This document shows, one piece after another, positions 21,540 to 32,279 of a DNA stretch of 64,000 nt. Location: positions 57,917,195 through 57,981,194 of the forward strand of contig NC_054742.1 in the NCBI RefSeq assembly GCF_018143015.1. The letters run 5' to 3'. Below the pieces are notes generated by a model, which searched no databases, had not been told where the DNA came from, and was given only the letters and a program-made list of their open reading frames with translations. Every line of letters begins with the position of its first letter. Position 1 is the stretch's first letter. This stretch comes from Lytechinus variegatus (taxonomy: Eukaryota > Echinodermata > Echinoidea > Temnopleuroida > Toxopneustidae). The translations under genes were made by a program, and so were the position numbers.

Positions 21540-22355
21540 TGTTGTATATGTAGACCGCAGTTGGGCAAAGTCTACGACTCTACAATAAATAATATTTTAC
21601 GGTAAATAGAAAAGATATCTACATAACAATCTGAATACAAAAGGAATCTGTGTGAGTATAAACTGATGAAGTGGTAAGATTTAAGGCAAGCTCTCAGATG
21701 ACTAGTCTCACCTGGTTTATGTGCTGAGACGGCTTCGAGCAAGCCCACTAACTCAGTAACTGATCTGACTGAGCTGTTGAGTCCCGACTTGCTCTAACAG
21801 GCAGTGGAAGGATACGCCGACGGCAGCTCCGTAGCGAAGTCTAAAAAAGGGCTCAGCTCCGCAGTCAATCCAGGCCAGGGTACGGTGGTTCCAAGCGTTG
21901 CAGCGGCCAACCGACCGCGTAGAGGCTCGCTCCGCGGATGCGGACGTACGCGAGAGATGAAGTATGGCGGTTAGTGAACCGGTATGTGAGAGAGTCAATG
22001 TCCGAAGTCATGGGCCCATGTATTATATGCACCGCGAATTATTAATGTCCAAACGAAAAAGTAGGATGAACATAAATCACTCCCCGTAGCTCAAAAAAAC
22101 CCAAACGTGCCCAAGGTTGGCCAGGTGGCGATCACTCAAACTCACGCTGTCCAAAAATTGATCCCTAACGCCCGGATAACTCCACAGGATTTAGGATTTT
22201 CAACGATTCCAGAGGTACGTCGTAACGGGTAGAAGCCATGAGAAAAAACTGCTCTGGACGGTCCTCCGCCGTAGCTGGCGCTCTTTCCGATCGCACTCTG
22301 CTACTTGCTCACAATAGGCCTATAGCTTATGAGTTGCACAGACGTGCGTACTACA
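21540..22355 (-). repeat. 3' LTR of the Ty3/gypsy element
   Basis: 816 bp. In element orientation it begins TGTAGTACGCACG and ends ATACAACA. It pairs with 31326-32131 at over 99% by eye. Confidence 0.95.
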
Positions 22356-22490
22356 TTTCTCCCGGTATTGAAAAGTGAAGATCCACTCACCAGAAAAATG
22401 AGTTTCTCCCGGTATTGAAAAAGGAAGATCCGCTCACCAGAAAAATGAGTTTCTCCAGGTATTGAAAAAGGAAGCGAAGGTCCGCTCACA
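22356..22490 (-). repeat. Three tandem copies of the PPT region
   Basis: Three direct repeats of about 47 bp abut the 3' LTR. In element orientation each contains a purine run, CGGGAGAAA in the two copies nearer the LTR and a one-base variant in the third. The copy touching the LTR would be the polypurine tract used to prime plus-strand DNA. Confidence 0.7.
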
Positions 22491-23394
22491 AATTAGTCAT
22501 ATACATGTAGGAGAACTCGTGGGAGACTTGTGCACAGATACATATTTAATAATCAATAACTAATCAATCACAGTTGCAAGTGATTGCTGACTACTTATCA
22601 ACACTAAAAATCAGTTATTACTTTATTCTACATAACTATTTAACTACCGTATACCAATTCAGTTTGTTTTTTCACATCATTCTCTAAATCACATGCGTAA
22701 TAGAATGTGTGAGGAGCTTTGAAATCAACGGAATTAAAAGTAATACTATAAATAATACCATGCCTTACAATACTGTGGTTCCTGTGAACAGTGAATATAT
22801 TTTTGAAGTTGACATCAAAATTTAGGTCACTTATCATTTCCAACTCTTGTATGCTGTAAAAACGAGAAGATAAAACGGTTAGAACAGTTATCACACATAT
22901 CATATAAATGAACAGCACATATAACCAGGCTGTCATATATTAGCAATAAACTGTTTATTAATGTGAAGTTATGATGAAAGTTAATCACACAAACATGTAC
23001 ATGTTCTGCAAAAAACGTAAAACCTATGTTTTGTTAAGACACAAATTATGATCAAATAGAATGATTTTTACTGAATATTTTGAACTGTTCATATTTAGAC
23101 TAAAATGATCTTTCTCTTGATCCCCAAAATCCCACTAACAAGTTTTGGGAGATGATTAACAACTATATATAAGCATGTTAGAATTTATAGCATGCTTAGG
23201 CTTAGTTTTAGCCCTGAATAAGAATTGTTACCTCAACTGAATTCCAACTGAAACGAAACTGTGATTGAAGCCTGTCTTGTTCAGCTTACATCACAAAAGG
23301 AGTTACCTTCTCCATGCTACTTATTCCTGTATAAATAAAGAAGTGCACACAACATAAAATGGTATAAATTATTACACTCTAGACATTTCATCTT
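22491..23394 (-). other. 3' untranslated region of the LTR element
   Basis: About 0.9 kb between the pol stop and the PPT repeats. AT-rich, with no protein-like frame and no envelope-like sequence. Confidence 0.7.
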
Positions 23395-26300
23395 TTAGTA
23401 ACGAGGGGTTCCCCTGGGTGCATGGCACAGGGGACACACATACGTTCGGATGGCTATGGCATCCGCAGGTGAGATATTTACACATGCTCCATGGAACCAA
23501 TCTCCACAGCGATCACATTGTATCATCAATTTTCCATCATCTGGCTTCCTGCAGATGCAATAAACATCAGCATTCAATTGTGACCCTGGAGTGGTGGGGA
23601 GTATACGATCATTACATTTCTTTATTCGATCATGATTAACTACAAAGAATGAGTTCCTGTATCGAATCCGAAACAGATATGGGGACAGACATTTCGTGAT
23701 TTGGGCTGGTCCCGTCCAGGGGGGACACAACTTCTTAGACTTCCCTTTGGGGGTGGCAAGGTTCAGAAAATAAACCCAATCATCTTCTTTGTAGTCACTT
23801 GTCTTTATACGCACATCATAATCACGCTTCATTGTTCGCTGGGTGGCATGAAGGTTTTTCCGTGCAGTGTCATGAGCAGTTTGAATTGCATCACCTAGCT
23901 CCTTACAAAACTCGCTGGGGAGTTTGCGTTCCTGGCTGGAGGGAAGAGGAAATACTAAATCAGTGGGCTGATTCACTTCACGTCCCAGCATGAGTCTATT
24001 AGGTGTGAATCCTGTGCTGCGGTTAACGGTTGCTCTAATCGCTCCAGCGATCTGGGGAAGATACTTATCCCACTGCGTCTGGGTCTTGTCGACGTAACAG
24101 CGAACTGCTGCCATCAATGTACGATTATAACGTTCGACCTGCCCATTGGCAGAAGGTCTGTATGCAGTGGTACGTGTCTTTTGAATATGCAACAACTGAC
24201 AAAGCTGATGAAAGAGGGCACTTTCGAAATTTCGGCCTTGATCGGTCTGGATTTGAAGAGGATAACCGAACCTGCTGAAAAATTCATTTACTGCTGCACG
24301 CGCTGTCACTTCAGCAGTCTGGGAGGGTAGGGGAATGACTTCTGTCCATTTAGTAAACTGATCGACGATCATCAAGATATACTCGTTCCCATTAGTAGTT
24401 TTAGGCAAGGGGCCAAGAAAATCTAGGTGTACCCTTTCCATTGGAACACCGGCATGATACCGGGTAAGGGGAAAACGCTGATGACGATCCGGCTTCTTGT
24501 TCCTATTACAAAGAGGGCAGGCCATGACATACGACTGTATGTTGTCTTTCATGTGATACCAGAAATACTTCTGGCGTATCTTCGCAAAGGTTCGATCACA
24601 ACCAGGATGTGCTGAAGAAGGGAGATCATGATTAACTTGCATAATCTGTTCTCTTAGCGCACGGGGCACAACAACAAAGAGCTGTTCATCCTTCTTCCAG
24701 TACAGTAGACCATCTTTAAGAATGAGAAGATCTCGATTGACCCATAAGAACTTTTGTTCCGCACCCCAAAGCATGATTTCCGCTTGGGACGGAACTGTTT
24801 GAGACTCAAGCCAGGCACGTATGGGTCCGAAATAGGTCTCTTTCTCTTGCGCTTCCCTGAAGTTTTCATCGCTGATGTCTGAAAGTGAAATGGCGCTCAC
24901 GGTGGGAATGCTACACCGTAAAATTGTGAGTTCTCGTAGCTCACTGATTTCCTTAGCCTGGGGAGAAATGCTGGGCGGAGAATCACTTGGAATTTCTCGT
25001 AGCTCACCGATTTCCTTAGCCTGAGGAGAAATGCTGAGCGGAGACTCACTTGTACATGGTACCGTCATACTTACTTCGCAGACTTGGGAGCGTTTGGTTA
25101 ACGGCACTGCGTCGTCCACTTCCTCAACGAAGTACGCCCACCGCTTGTGCGCACGCTCACAATGATGACATCCGCCACACGGCAGGTCCTTCAGCTTACT
25201 ACCTAGTTGATAACAGCTACAGGAGGAGGGAGGTTGAGGGATTCTGGATAACGCATCTGCATTAACATGTTTGTTCCCTTTTCGATGCTCAATGTGAAAG
25301 TCATATTGGCTTAATTCTTCGATCCAACGCGCAATCTGACCTTCTGGTCTCTTGAAGTTCAATAGCCATCGTAAGCTGCTATGGTCCGTTCGGACAAGAA
25401 AGGGTTTTCCTAGTAGATAGTGGCGATAGAATCGTGTAAACAAAACAACCGCTAGTAACTCTTTTCTTGTCACACAGTATCTTCGTTGTTCCTTGGCAAG
25501 TACACAACTTCCATACGCTATCACTTTTTCCTCACCATTTTGGATTTGTATAAGTTCTGCTCCAAGGGCAATATCGGAGGCATCCGTGTCTAGCACAAAT
25601 CCATCAGTGGAGTTCGGGAGAGTAAGTACCGGAGCTGTACTAAGCATGTGCTTGATTGATTCGAAAGCACACTGGTGCGCTTCGTCCCACTTGAATGCTT
25701 GTTTTCCTGTTAGTGCGTATAAGGGGGCAGCTACCTTTGCGTAGTCTTTCAAGAAAACCCTGTGGTAGTTTACGAGTCCCAAAAAACGCTCAACTTCACG
25801 GGTGTTCTTTGGCACCGGCCATGATTGAACGGCCTGGACATGTTCCGCTCTGAGATGAATTCCAGTGTTATCGACGTCTCTTCCGAGAAACTCGACCTTT
25901 GTTTGGAATAAAGCACACTTCTTGGGCTTCAATTTCAGTTCAAACTGTTGAAATCGGTTCAGCACTATCCGAAGATTTTTTAAGTGTTCTTCAAAGCTCT
26001 TTCCAAGGACCAGGACGTCGTCTAAGAATGCGAGAGCGATCTCCCAAGTCAGCCCGCGCAAAATGAGATTCATTGCCCTTGAAAACGTCGCGGGGGCATT
26101 ACATAGTCCGAATCCCATTCGCTCGAATTCAAACAGTCCATATTTGGTAATAAAGGCTGTCTTTTCCTGGTCAGGTTGATCGACGTGTATCTGCCAATAG
26201 GCAGCGTTCGCATCCAATTTCGAAAACCATATGTTTCCGGCTAATGTGTCCAAGCATTCCTCAATCCTAGGCAATGGATATACATCCTTCCTAGTCACAT

Positions 26301-26826
26301 TATTCAAGGCACGATAGTCTATGCACCAACGCACTGATCCGTCACGCTTCCTGATCAGAACTGGGGGTGACGCCCATTCAGAAATTGATGGTTTGATGAC
26401 TCCTGCCTTCAACATCTTATCTAGATGCGCTTTCTCTTCTTGGGCGAAATTGATTGGTGTCCGCCTCATTTTCTGCTTGATGGGATTTGCCGTTCCAGTG
26501 TCTATCTTGTGAGTAACTGCTCTGAAATTTCCCAAATCGAAATCATCCCTAGCAAAGACGTTCTGATATTCTGATAAAAGATTATCTAAATCAAAAATCT
26601 GCTCTGCAGAGAGAGATTCACTCGACCTGTCTCTCAGGTCAGTCAAATGAGATGGGACAATACTAGGCGAGTCCATAACCGAAGTTTGCTTTACGGAAAT
26701 ATCTGTTTCTTCAAAGTCCTGTCCATCTACAATATTGGGTTCCTCGAGGGTCACTTCTTCTGCCGTTCCGAAGGGTAAACCAGCTGGCAACCGGTGGTAG
26801 GAATCTGTCAGGTTAACTACATACAC
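23395..26826 (-). CDS. pol: pol of Ty3/gypsy element (RT-RNase H-integrase-PHD)
   Basis: A frame of 1143 residues. The reverse transcriptase spans about residues 150-320, with FSKLDANAAYWQIHV and the catalytic AFLDD box near 266-270. RNase H lies at about 405-530 (VLDTDASDIALGAE, then TDHSSLRWLL). A linker of about 200 residues contains a duplicated SPQAKEI segment. The integrase zinc module is H733-H740...C770-C773, and the DDE core has D802, D862 and E898. A GPF/Y-like module (PPWTGPAQITKCLSPYLFRI) precedes the end. Residues about 1088-1136 form a C4HC3 PHD finger. RT and integrase copy the RNA and insert the DNA. The PHD finger is inferred to bind modified histone H3. Confidence 0.95.
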   Translation of the reverse strand: MYVVNLTDSYHRLPAGLPFGTAEEVTLEEPNIVDGQDFEETDISVKQTSVMDSPSIVPSHLTDLRDRSSESLSAEQIFDLDNLLSEYQNVFARDDFDLGNFRAVTHKIDTGTANPIKQKMRRTPINFAQEEKAHLDKMLKAGVIKPSISEWASPPVLIRKRDGSVRWCIDYRALNNVTRKDVYPLPRIEECLDTLAGNIWFSKLDANAAYWQIHVDQPDQEKTAFITKYGLFEFERMGFGLCNAPATFSRAMNLILRGLTWEIALAFLDDVLVLGKSFEEHLKNLRIVLNRFQQFELKLKPKKCALFQTKVEFLGRDVDNTGIHLRAEHVQAVQSWPVPKNTREVERFLGLVNYHRVFLKDYAKVAAPLYALTGKQAFKWDEAHQCAFESIKHMLSTAPVLTLPNSTDGFVLDTDASDIALGAELIQIQNGEEKVIAYGSCVLAKEQRRYCVTRKELLAVVLFTRFYRHYLLGKPFLVRTDHSSLRWLLNFKRPEGQIARWIEELSQYDFHIEHRKGNKHVNADALSRIPQPPSSCSCYQLGSKLKDLPCGGCHHCERAHKRWAYFVEEVDDAVPLTKRSQVCEVSMTVPCTSESPLSISPQAKEIGELREIPSDSPPSISPQAKEISELRELTILRCSIPTVSAISLSDISDENFREAQEKETYFGPIRAWLESQTVPSQAEIMLWGAEQKFLWVNRDLLILKDGLLYWKKDEQLFVVVPRALREQIMQVNHDLPSSAHPGCDRTFAKIRQKYFWYHMKDNIQSYVMACPLCNRNKKPDRHQRFPLTRYHAGVPMERVHLDFLGPLPKTTNGNEYILMIVDQFTKWTEVIPLPSQTAEVTARAAVNEFFSRFGYPLQIQTDQGRNFESALFHQLCQLLHIQKTRTTAYRPSANGQVERYNRTLMAAVRCYVDKTQTQWDKYLPQIAGAIRATVNRSTGFTPNRLMLGREVNQPTDLVFPLPSSQERKLPSEFCKELGDAIQTAHDTARKNLHATQRTMKRDYDVRIKTSDYKEDDWVYFLNLATPKGKSKKLCPPWTGPAQITKCLSPYLFRIRYRNSFFVVNHDRIKKCNDRILPTTPGSQLNADVYCICRKPDDGKLMIQCDRCGDWFHGACVNISPADAIAIRTYVCPLCHAPRGTPRY
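23419..23565 (-). other. PHD finger at the integrase C-terminus
   Basis: Residues 1088-1136 of the pol frame. The ligands are C1090, C1092, C1104, C1107, H1112, C1115, C1131 and C1134, spaced as in a canonical PHD finger. The sequence VYCICRKPDDG, then MIQCDRCGDWFHGACV, closely resembles the PHD fingers of CFP1/Spp1 and ING-type readers of H3K4me3, including the aromatic before the first Cys and the Trp before the His. In chromoviruses a chromodomain occupies this position. Function in this element is inferred. Confidence 0.9.
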
Positions 26827-27695
26827 GGAAATATCCTTACCCGGTCAAAAACAATCCGCGGTGACCATATAGGAGACGGGTGAGTTGGTTGGAACATGAA
26901 GGTACTCTCCATGTCCCCTTCCACATTACAGTTCACCCGCTTGACACAATTCGGGGGAATGACTGTGGCACTGTACACTGTGACGCGTTTGACGTGATGA
27001 GGAGTCGCGTTCTGGGGTTTTCTCCCAAAGTGCAACGGGATCTCATGTAGTCCAATGGTGAGTTTAGAGTCCCGCACTGAAATGTCCATACCGTACTTGG
27101 TGATAAGATCTAAACCGAGAAGCATGTCGTCTCCAATGGGGGCTACATGTAATCTTTCCTCAAACTGAACTGATCCAAGGCTAATGGGGATTTGTCCCAC
27201 TACCATAGCTTTCATTTTCACATTTCTGTCCGCTGTTTGGAGGATGATATTTTCAACAATCGGAGGTTGAGGTTTCATTATGGAATAAACCTTATCAGAG
27301 ATGATCGACACTTCCGCAGCAGTGTCCACTACTGCCTTCACTTCCAACTCTCCTAGATGAACCGGAATGTATAACATTGAAGTACTAGATACTTTATTCA
27401 CAGTTACCACTTTGGGTACCTCAAATGCAGACGATGCTTCTAAAAACACATCAGCTACGGAAGTAGTGTCTAATTCCAGTGGGTCAAAACAAGTAGATTC
27501 TGCTTGTTCCGTAATGTCCGGCAGATTACGTGATTCAATATCTGACTCAATTTGAAGGCCAGACTCAATTGTTGTTCCCTGATCTATAGGTTCTTGGCCT
27601 TGCTCCATTCGGACCGGGGATCGGCCTCGCTCCCCGATCCCTCCATGTTTTCCGTATCGTGAAGTAGGAAGGACACCTTTTGCAAACTGGGACAC
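26817..27695 (-). CDS. pro: Protease region of the Ty3/gypsy element
   Basis: A frame of 292 residues between gag and pol. It carries a retropepsin-like active site VDTAAEVSIISDKVY, followed by the flap-to-core stretch and MLLGLDLITKYGMDIS, matching the aspartic protease fold. It would cleave the polyprotein. The frame overlaps gag upstream and pol by 10 bp downstream. Such overlaps are usual where the family uses recoding. Confidence 0.85.
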   Translation of the reverse strand: MSQFAKGVLPTSRYGKHGGIGERGRSPVRMEQGQEPIDQGTTIESGLQIESDIESRNLPDITEQAESTCFDPLELDTTSVADVFLEASSAFEVPKVVTVNKVSSTSMLYIPVHLGELEVKAVVDTAAEVSIISDKVYSIMKPQPPIVENIILQTADRNVKMKAMVVGQIPISLGSVQFEERLHVAPIGDDMLLGLDLITKYGMDISVRDSKLTIGLHEIPLHFGRKPQNATPHHVKRVTVYSATVIPPNCVKRVNCNVEGDMESTFMFQPTHPSPIWSPRIVFDRVRIFPCM

Positions 27696-29203
27696 TCACG
27701 CTTAATATGACCAGTCTGCCCACAATGGAAACATGTATTCGGAGATGGAGATCGCGGACGGGGTTTGAGTGATTTAACGCTCTGTTTTAGTTCTGTCATT
27801 TCGGTTTTCAAATCATCCCGAAGACCATTCATGCTAACTTTCATCCCCTTCATATCCTCTCGAAGTCCTTCGAGACTTGACCGCATCCCCTCGAATCCTG
27901 TCCGTATGGTTTCAAGAACACTCTTGATTGTGTTATCGCGTCCATCATTCGTCCAGGGTCGATTACCTGTAGAAGTCTGTTGAACACGCGAAACATAAGA
28001 AGACTCAGTCTCCTCGTCCTCGGAATTATATTCCGAACAGGTCACGGACTGTACGGTTCGCGGACGACCTACCCTATTATCCGATCTGAAATTACTCCGA
28101 TCTTGACTTCGTCCATACACGACTTTGCGGGAATTCTCTGCCCACTTTACTCCTTGAATCGCATCCTCAAGGGTGACGGGATGGGACATGAGAGCAGAGT
28201 AACCTGCTTGTTTGTTTACGCAACCCTTACAAAACTGAAGCACGAGCTGAGATTGAACCCTTGGATTCGTAATATTACCCAGTCCTTCAAAAGCACGGTA
28301 TGCTAATACGCGAAGTCGTCCTGCCCAATCAGCTAAAGCTTCATCCTGTTCTTGCTGAGCGGTATGAAACTCAGCAAGTTCCTCTTCGGGTAACGCATTT
28401 CTTTGATACCGCTCTTGCATGAGATACATTAGGTACGCGTATTCTTTGTGACCTTGCCTTGAAATGGCAGCGAAGTAATCAGAGGCTTCGCCCTGAAGCG
28501 ACCATCCAAGTGCATTTTTTTTCTCTTCGGGCGTCCATCGGTATGCGGCTGCGTATGAAGTAAATTTGTTTTTGAATGCCTCCCAACTTCCTCGACCATC
28601 GAACGAAATCGATTTTGGAAGGGATGGTGGGGGCTCCGGTCTCGAAGGAAGTTTCCGGCCACTTCTTGGGCTAGTTGTGCGAGGATTACCCCTAACCGCA
28701 TAATCATCATATGCCCCCTTATTCTCATACCGATTCCGACTACTAGAGGTTCTCGCGAATGGAGCATGTTCACTTGAATGAAGATTACCCCCACTAACAT
28801 TGGCATTATTCTCATACCGATTGCGACTACTAGAGGTTCTATCAAATGGAGCATGTTCACTTGTATGAAGATTACCCCCACTAACATTGGGATTACCCTC
28901 AGCCTCTATCTCCTCCTCAGATTCTTCCTCAGATTCCTCCCCTCCCTCTCTAATATTGCTTGTATAATCATCCATATTCAAGTCTAATTGACTATTGTGT
29001 TCGAAATCAAGGTGTGGTAAGTACTTGGGGCCATACCGTAATTTGGGACACCGAAGAAACAAGGATTGGGTTAAATTCCCACATTGATCCCTCCATCTGA
29101 TTATTTTCTTAGCTGTTGGCAACGAACAAATGGGAATCAAATCATCCTCACTACAAAAATTAATTTTAATTTCTTGTGATTGAGCCATATTTGTTTGCTC
29201 CAC
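27584..29203 (-). CDS. gag: gag of the Ty3/gypsy element
   Basis: A frame of 539 residues with an acidic N-terminal third. It contains two tandem copies of a 29-residue block (NVSGGNLHTSEHAPF...NRYEN), then a capsid-like region (SISFDGRGSWEAFKNKFTSY, WSLQGEASDYFAAI, RYQRNALPEEELAEFHTA) typical of the Ty3/gypsy retrotransposon gag fold. Next come a coiled-coil-prone stretch (about 425-480) and one CCHC zinc knuckle, CFHCGQTGHIKREC, near the C-terminus. It would form the particle and bind RNA. The start Met is the first in frame, about 2.1 kb inside the 5' LTR. Confidence 0.92.
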   Translation of the reverse strand: MEQTNMAQSQEIKINFCSEDDLIPICSLPTAKKIIRWRDQCGNLTQSLFLRCPKLRYGPKYLPHLDFEHNSQLDLNMDDYTSNIREGGEESEEESEEEIEAEGNPNVSGGNLHTSEHAPFDRTSSSRNRYENNANVSGGNLHSSEHAPFARTSSSRNRYENKGAYDDYAVRGNPRTTSPRSGRKLPSRPEPPPSLPKSISFDGRGSWEAFKNKFTSYAAAYRWTPEEKKNALGWSLQGEASDYFAAISRQGHKEYAYLMYLMQERYQRNALPEEELAEFHTAQQEQDEALADWAGRLRVLAYRAFEGLGNITNPRVQSQLVLQFCKGCVNKQAGYSALMSHPVTLEDAIQGVKWAENSRKVVYGRSQDRSNFRSDNRVGRPRTVQSVTCSEYNSEDEETESSYVSRVQQTSTGNRPWTNDGRDNTIKSVLETIRTGFEGMRSSLEGLREDMKGMKVSMNGLRDDLKTEMTELKQSVKSLKPRPRSPSPNTCFHCGQTGHIKRECPSLQKVSFLLHDTENMEGSGSEADPRSEWSKAKNL

Positions 29204-31325
29204 TGATTACTCAACAAGAAAATCAAAGGACTATTCAAAAATAAGAAATACTTCCTTCTTTGACACAAGCAAGTATTGAGGTGTTGAAAGGTGACAATTA
29301 TTATATCTATTACCAACATAAAATATGACACACAAAAAGATGTGTGCACCCCAGCAATCAGGGATAAGAAAAGTTATATGTAAATCCCAAACCTCTTTTT
29401 TTTTTTTTTTTTGTGTCTCAAATATTGATGTCTATAAAACCTAAATATTAATACATGACATGTACAATGTTAGACTATTGGTGTGCACAGTATCACAACA
29501 GATTAGCAACACTAGTCAACACACACAAAAGAAAACAATGATTATTTTTTGTACAAATGCATTAAGTATTATAGGTGTTATTAAATTGAACAACTAAATA
29601 TAATAGTAGTCTCTGTTCAATGCAATACAGACAATTGGGCTAAGTTCTTTATTGAATAGAGAAAACCTTTGACCAATAATTTGCAAAAAATAAATACAAA
29701 TTATTACAACCAGGAAATGCCCTTTCTGAATATTGGGCACACTATTATAGAATTTCAAAGTTACAAACAATAAATGTTCCCCAAAATCTCACCTAATTAG
29801 GGGACAATCGTTAAATCACGAATATTATTTCGCAATTATCTCCAAAACATGAACAATTTTCACAGTATTAATTTTAGCATGAAAAGAATATAATGTTAAA
29901 GTTATCCAACAATCTAGGTTCAATGTGTTTGATTTCGACCTAATAATATAATGACCAGATTAGTCTCTATTCAGCATGAATTTCCAAGAAATATCACAAA
30001 AGAAATATGGATGCGCATAAACAATAGGTATAGACTTTCCCTGTGCGTTGCCAGAATTTGTACTAGAAAGTTGAAATAAGCATCCGTTTCTAAGTGTTAA
30101 ATTTCTTACACTCTTATAAAAACAAATAATTTTATTTTTTCAAAGTAATGAACTGCTTTGTGCTATCTAAATTGTTATAATATAAAACAAAACAATACTG
30201 ACCTGTTAATATATTGAGGTTAGTACAGTTAGAAATGACAAAGACTTCCTTTCTCTTGATTCCTCCGGCAAATGCAAAAAGAAAAAAGAAAACAAGAAAT
30301 AAGTCAATCTGCTCACAAAAACCAAGTTTTGAATCAAACTAATATATTGTATATCTCCAAAGACAAGATTCAATGGGGAGCAATACACACTGTTCACGTC
30401 ACATACACTACGTGTACATGAAGAAAATTACCTTACTTAATTACCACCTACATGTAGTGAAATACCGAACAAGTTCTGCTATAATACAGTAATGCACCTT
30501 TAAAATAGAACAGTGCTCCAGACTTCTAGTCTTCCTTTAAAATTAAACGTCCTGACTATAAAGTTCACAGGTACTTTATCCAAGAGTTCACATTTCACTT
30601 GTAGCTCTGTATATCTACTCAATCATAAATTTAAATAAGTTCAGTTCTGAGACTACCATACCAGCCTTGAGATATATCGCTGCTGGTGTTTATTGACTTA
30701 TTAATTTGTAGAAATAAATCAAAAGCTTAATTCTATTTTTTTTTTTTTTTTGCGTAACTAAAAATTCCACCTGAAGTAATCTTAACTAAGGATTAACTAA
30801 GTATTTACCTAGATATTTAAAGCCAGTCAACAATTCCAGCACAAAACATGAATCATGCAAAAACAAGAATTTGCATTGATCACCTTCCTCTCGGCTGAAA
30901 GATTAATAGCCGTAGAGCTACAAATATACAAAGACAGTCTTCAAAACTTCCTTACAAAAATACTAAGCAGTCCGAGACTGATATAATCATAAACCTATAA
31001 CTATAAGTAAACTACAAATGTCACTGTCAAAACTACACCGACCACCGACAGTGCTTTACTGAACTACACCACTTATAAAATTGGTGCCAAAAATATCTTC
31101 AACTACACCCTATCCTTTAGTCAGAACTTGTAAAAAAGATCTAATTATATTAAAAGCAACCTACTATTACTAATTCGTATCTCCACTAATATCAAGCCAA
31201 TTATTGTACATTCACTTCACTTCACTGGCGTTATAAATTCCAGCAATAGCAATAAAAAACAAAATAGGGCCTACAAATCAATTGAGATACCCCACGACTG
31301 ACCTTAAGTTTTCGACTACGCCAAT
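29204..31325 (-). other. Long untranslated leader and candidate PBS
   Basis: About 2.1 kb of AT-rich sequence between the 5' LTR and gag, longer than usual for the family, with no protein-like frame. Two bases inside the 5' LTR, the minus strand reads TGGCGTAGTCG, a TGG-starting candidate primer-binding site. I cannot name the tRNA. Confidence 0.6.
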
Positions 31326-32131
31326 TGTTGTATATGTAGACCGCAGTTGGGCAAAGTCTACGACTCTACAATAAATAATATTTTACGGTAAATAGAAAAG
31401 ATATCTACATAACAATCTGAATACAAAAAGAATCTGTGTGAGTATAAACTGATGAAGTGGTAGGATCTAAGGCAAGCTCTCAGATGACTAGTCTCACCTG
31501 GTTTATGTGCTGAGACGGCTTCGAGCAAGCCCACTAACTGATCTGACTGAGCTGTTGAGTCCCGACTTGCTCTAACAGGCAGTGGAAGGATACGCCGACG
31601 GCAGCTCCGTAGCGAAGTCTAAAAGGGCTCAGCTCCGCAGTCAATCCAGGCCAGGGTACGGTGGTTCCAAGCGTTGCAGCGGCCAACCGACCGCGTAGAG
31701 GCTCGCTCCGCGGATGCGGACGTACGCGAGAGATGAAGTATGGCGGTTAGTGAACCGGTATGTGAGAGAGTCAATGTCCGAAGTCATGGGCCCATGTATT
31801 ATATGCACCGCGAATTATGAATGTCCAAACGAAAAAGTAGGATGAAAATAAATCACTCCCCGTAGCTCAAAAAACCCCAAACGTGCCCAAGGTTGGCCAG
31901 GTGGCGATCACTCAAACTCACGCTGTCCAAAAATTGATCCCTAACGCCCGGATAACTCCACAGGATTTAGGATTTTCAACGATTCCAGAGGTACGTCGTA
32001 ACGGGTAGAAGCCATGAGAAAAAACTGCTCTGGACGGTCCTCCGCCGTAGCTGGCGCTCTTTCCGATCGCACTCTGCTACTTGCTCACAATAGGCCTATA
32101 GCTTATGAGTTGCACAGACGTGCGTACTACA
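31326..32131 (-). repeat. 5' LTR of the Ty3/gypsy element
   Basis: 806 bp, partner of 21540-22355. The host sequence resumes with the duplicated CTGG at 32132-32135. Confidence 0.95.
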
Positions 32132-32279
32132 CTGGGTTAGAGGCGACTGGGAAGTAAAAATCATCTACTTTACGTACATGTAGGCTTTAATACTCCCCTA
32201 ACCAGGTTGACCAGATTTCACCAAATGAAATACGGGACAATTGACAAACAGAGATCAACAGAGAAGCCCACACACATTG

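Larger units (their letters stand above)
21540..32131 (-). mobile_element. Ty3/gypsy LTR retrotransposon with PHD finger
   Basis: A 10.6-kb element read on the minus strand. The LTRs are at 31326-32131 (5', 806 bp) and 21540-22355 (3', 816 bp), with TG...CA ends, and a 4-bp target duplication CTGG lies on each side. The order from 5' to 3' is a leader of about 2.1 kb, gag, protease, then pol (RT, RNase H, integrase). This gene order is that of Ty3/gypsy. By eye the LTRs differ by about six substitutions and two small indels (under 1%), so the insertion is young. The element looks whole: the three long frames overlap at their edges as the family allows through recoding, and I see no other break. 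There is no envelope gene. Confidence 0.95.

Noticed and set aside
22491-23394. Possible envelope gene downstream of pol
   Set aside because: Only one 98-residue frame without envelope features. Nothing supports an env gene.
23701-28306. Plus-strand frames of 60-108 residues within the LTR element
   Set aside because: They are antisense shadows of gag and pol.
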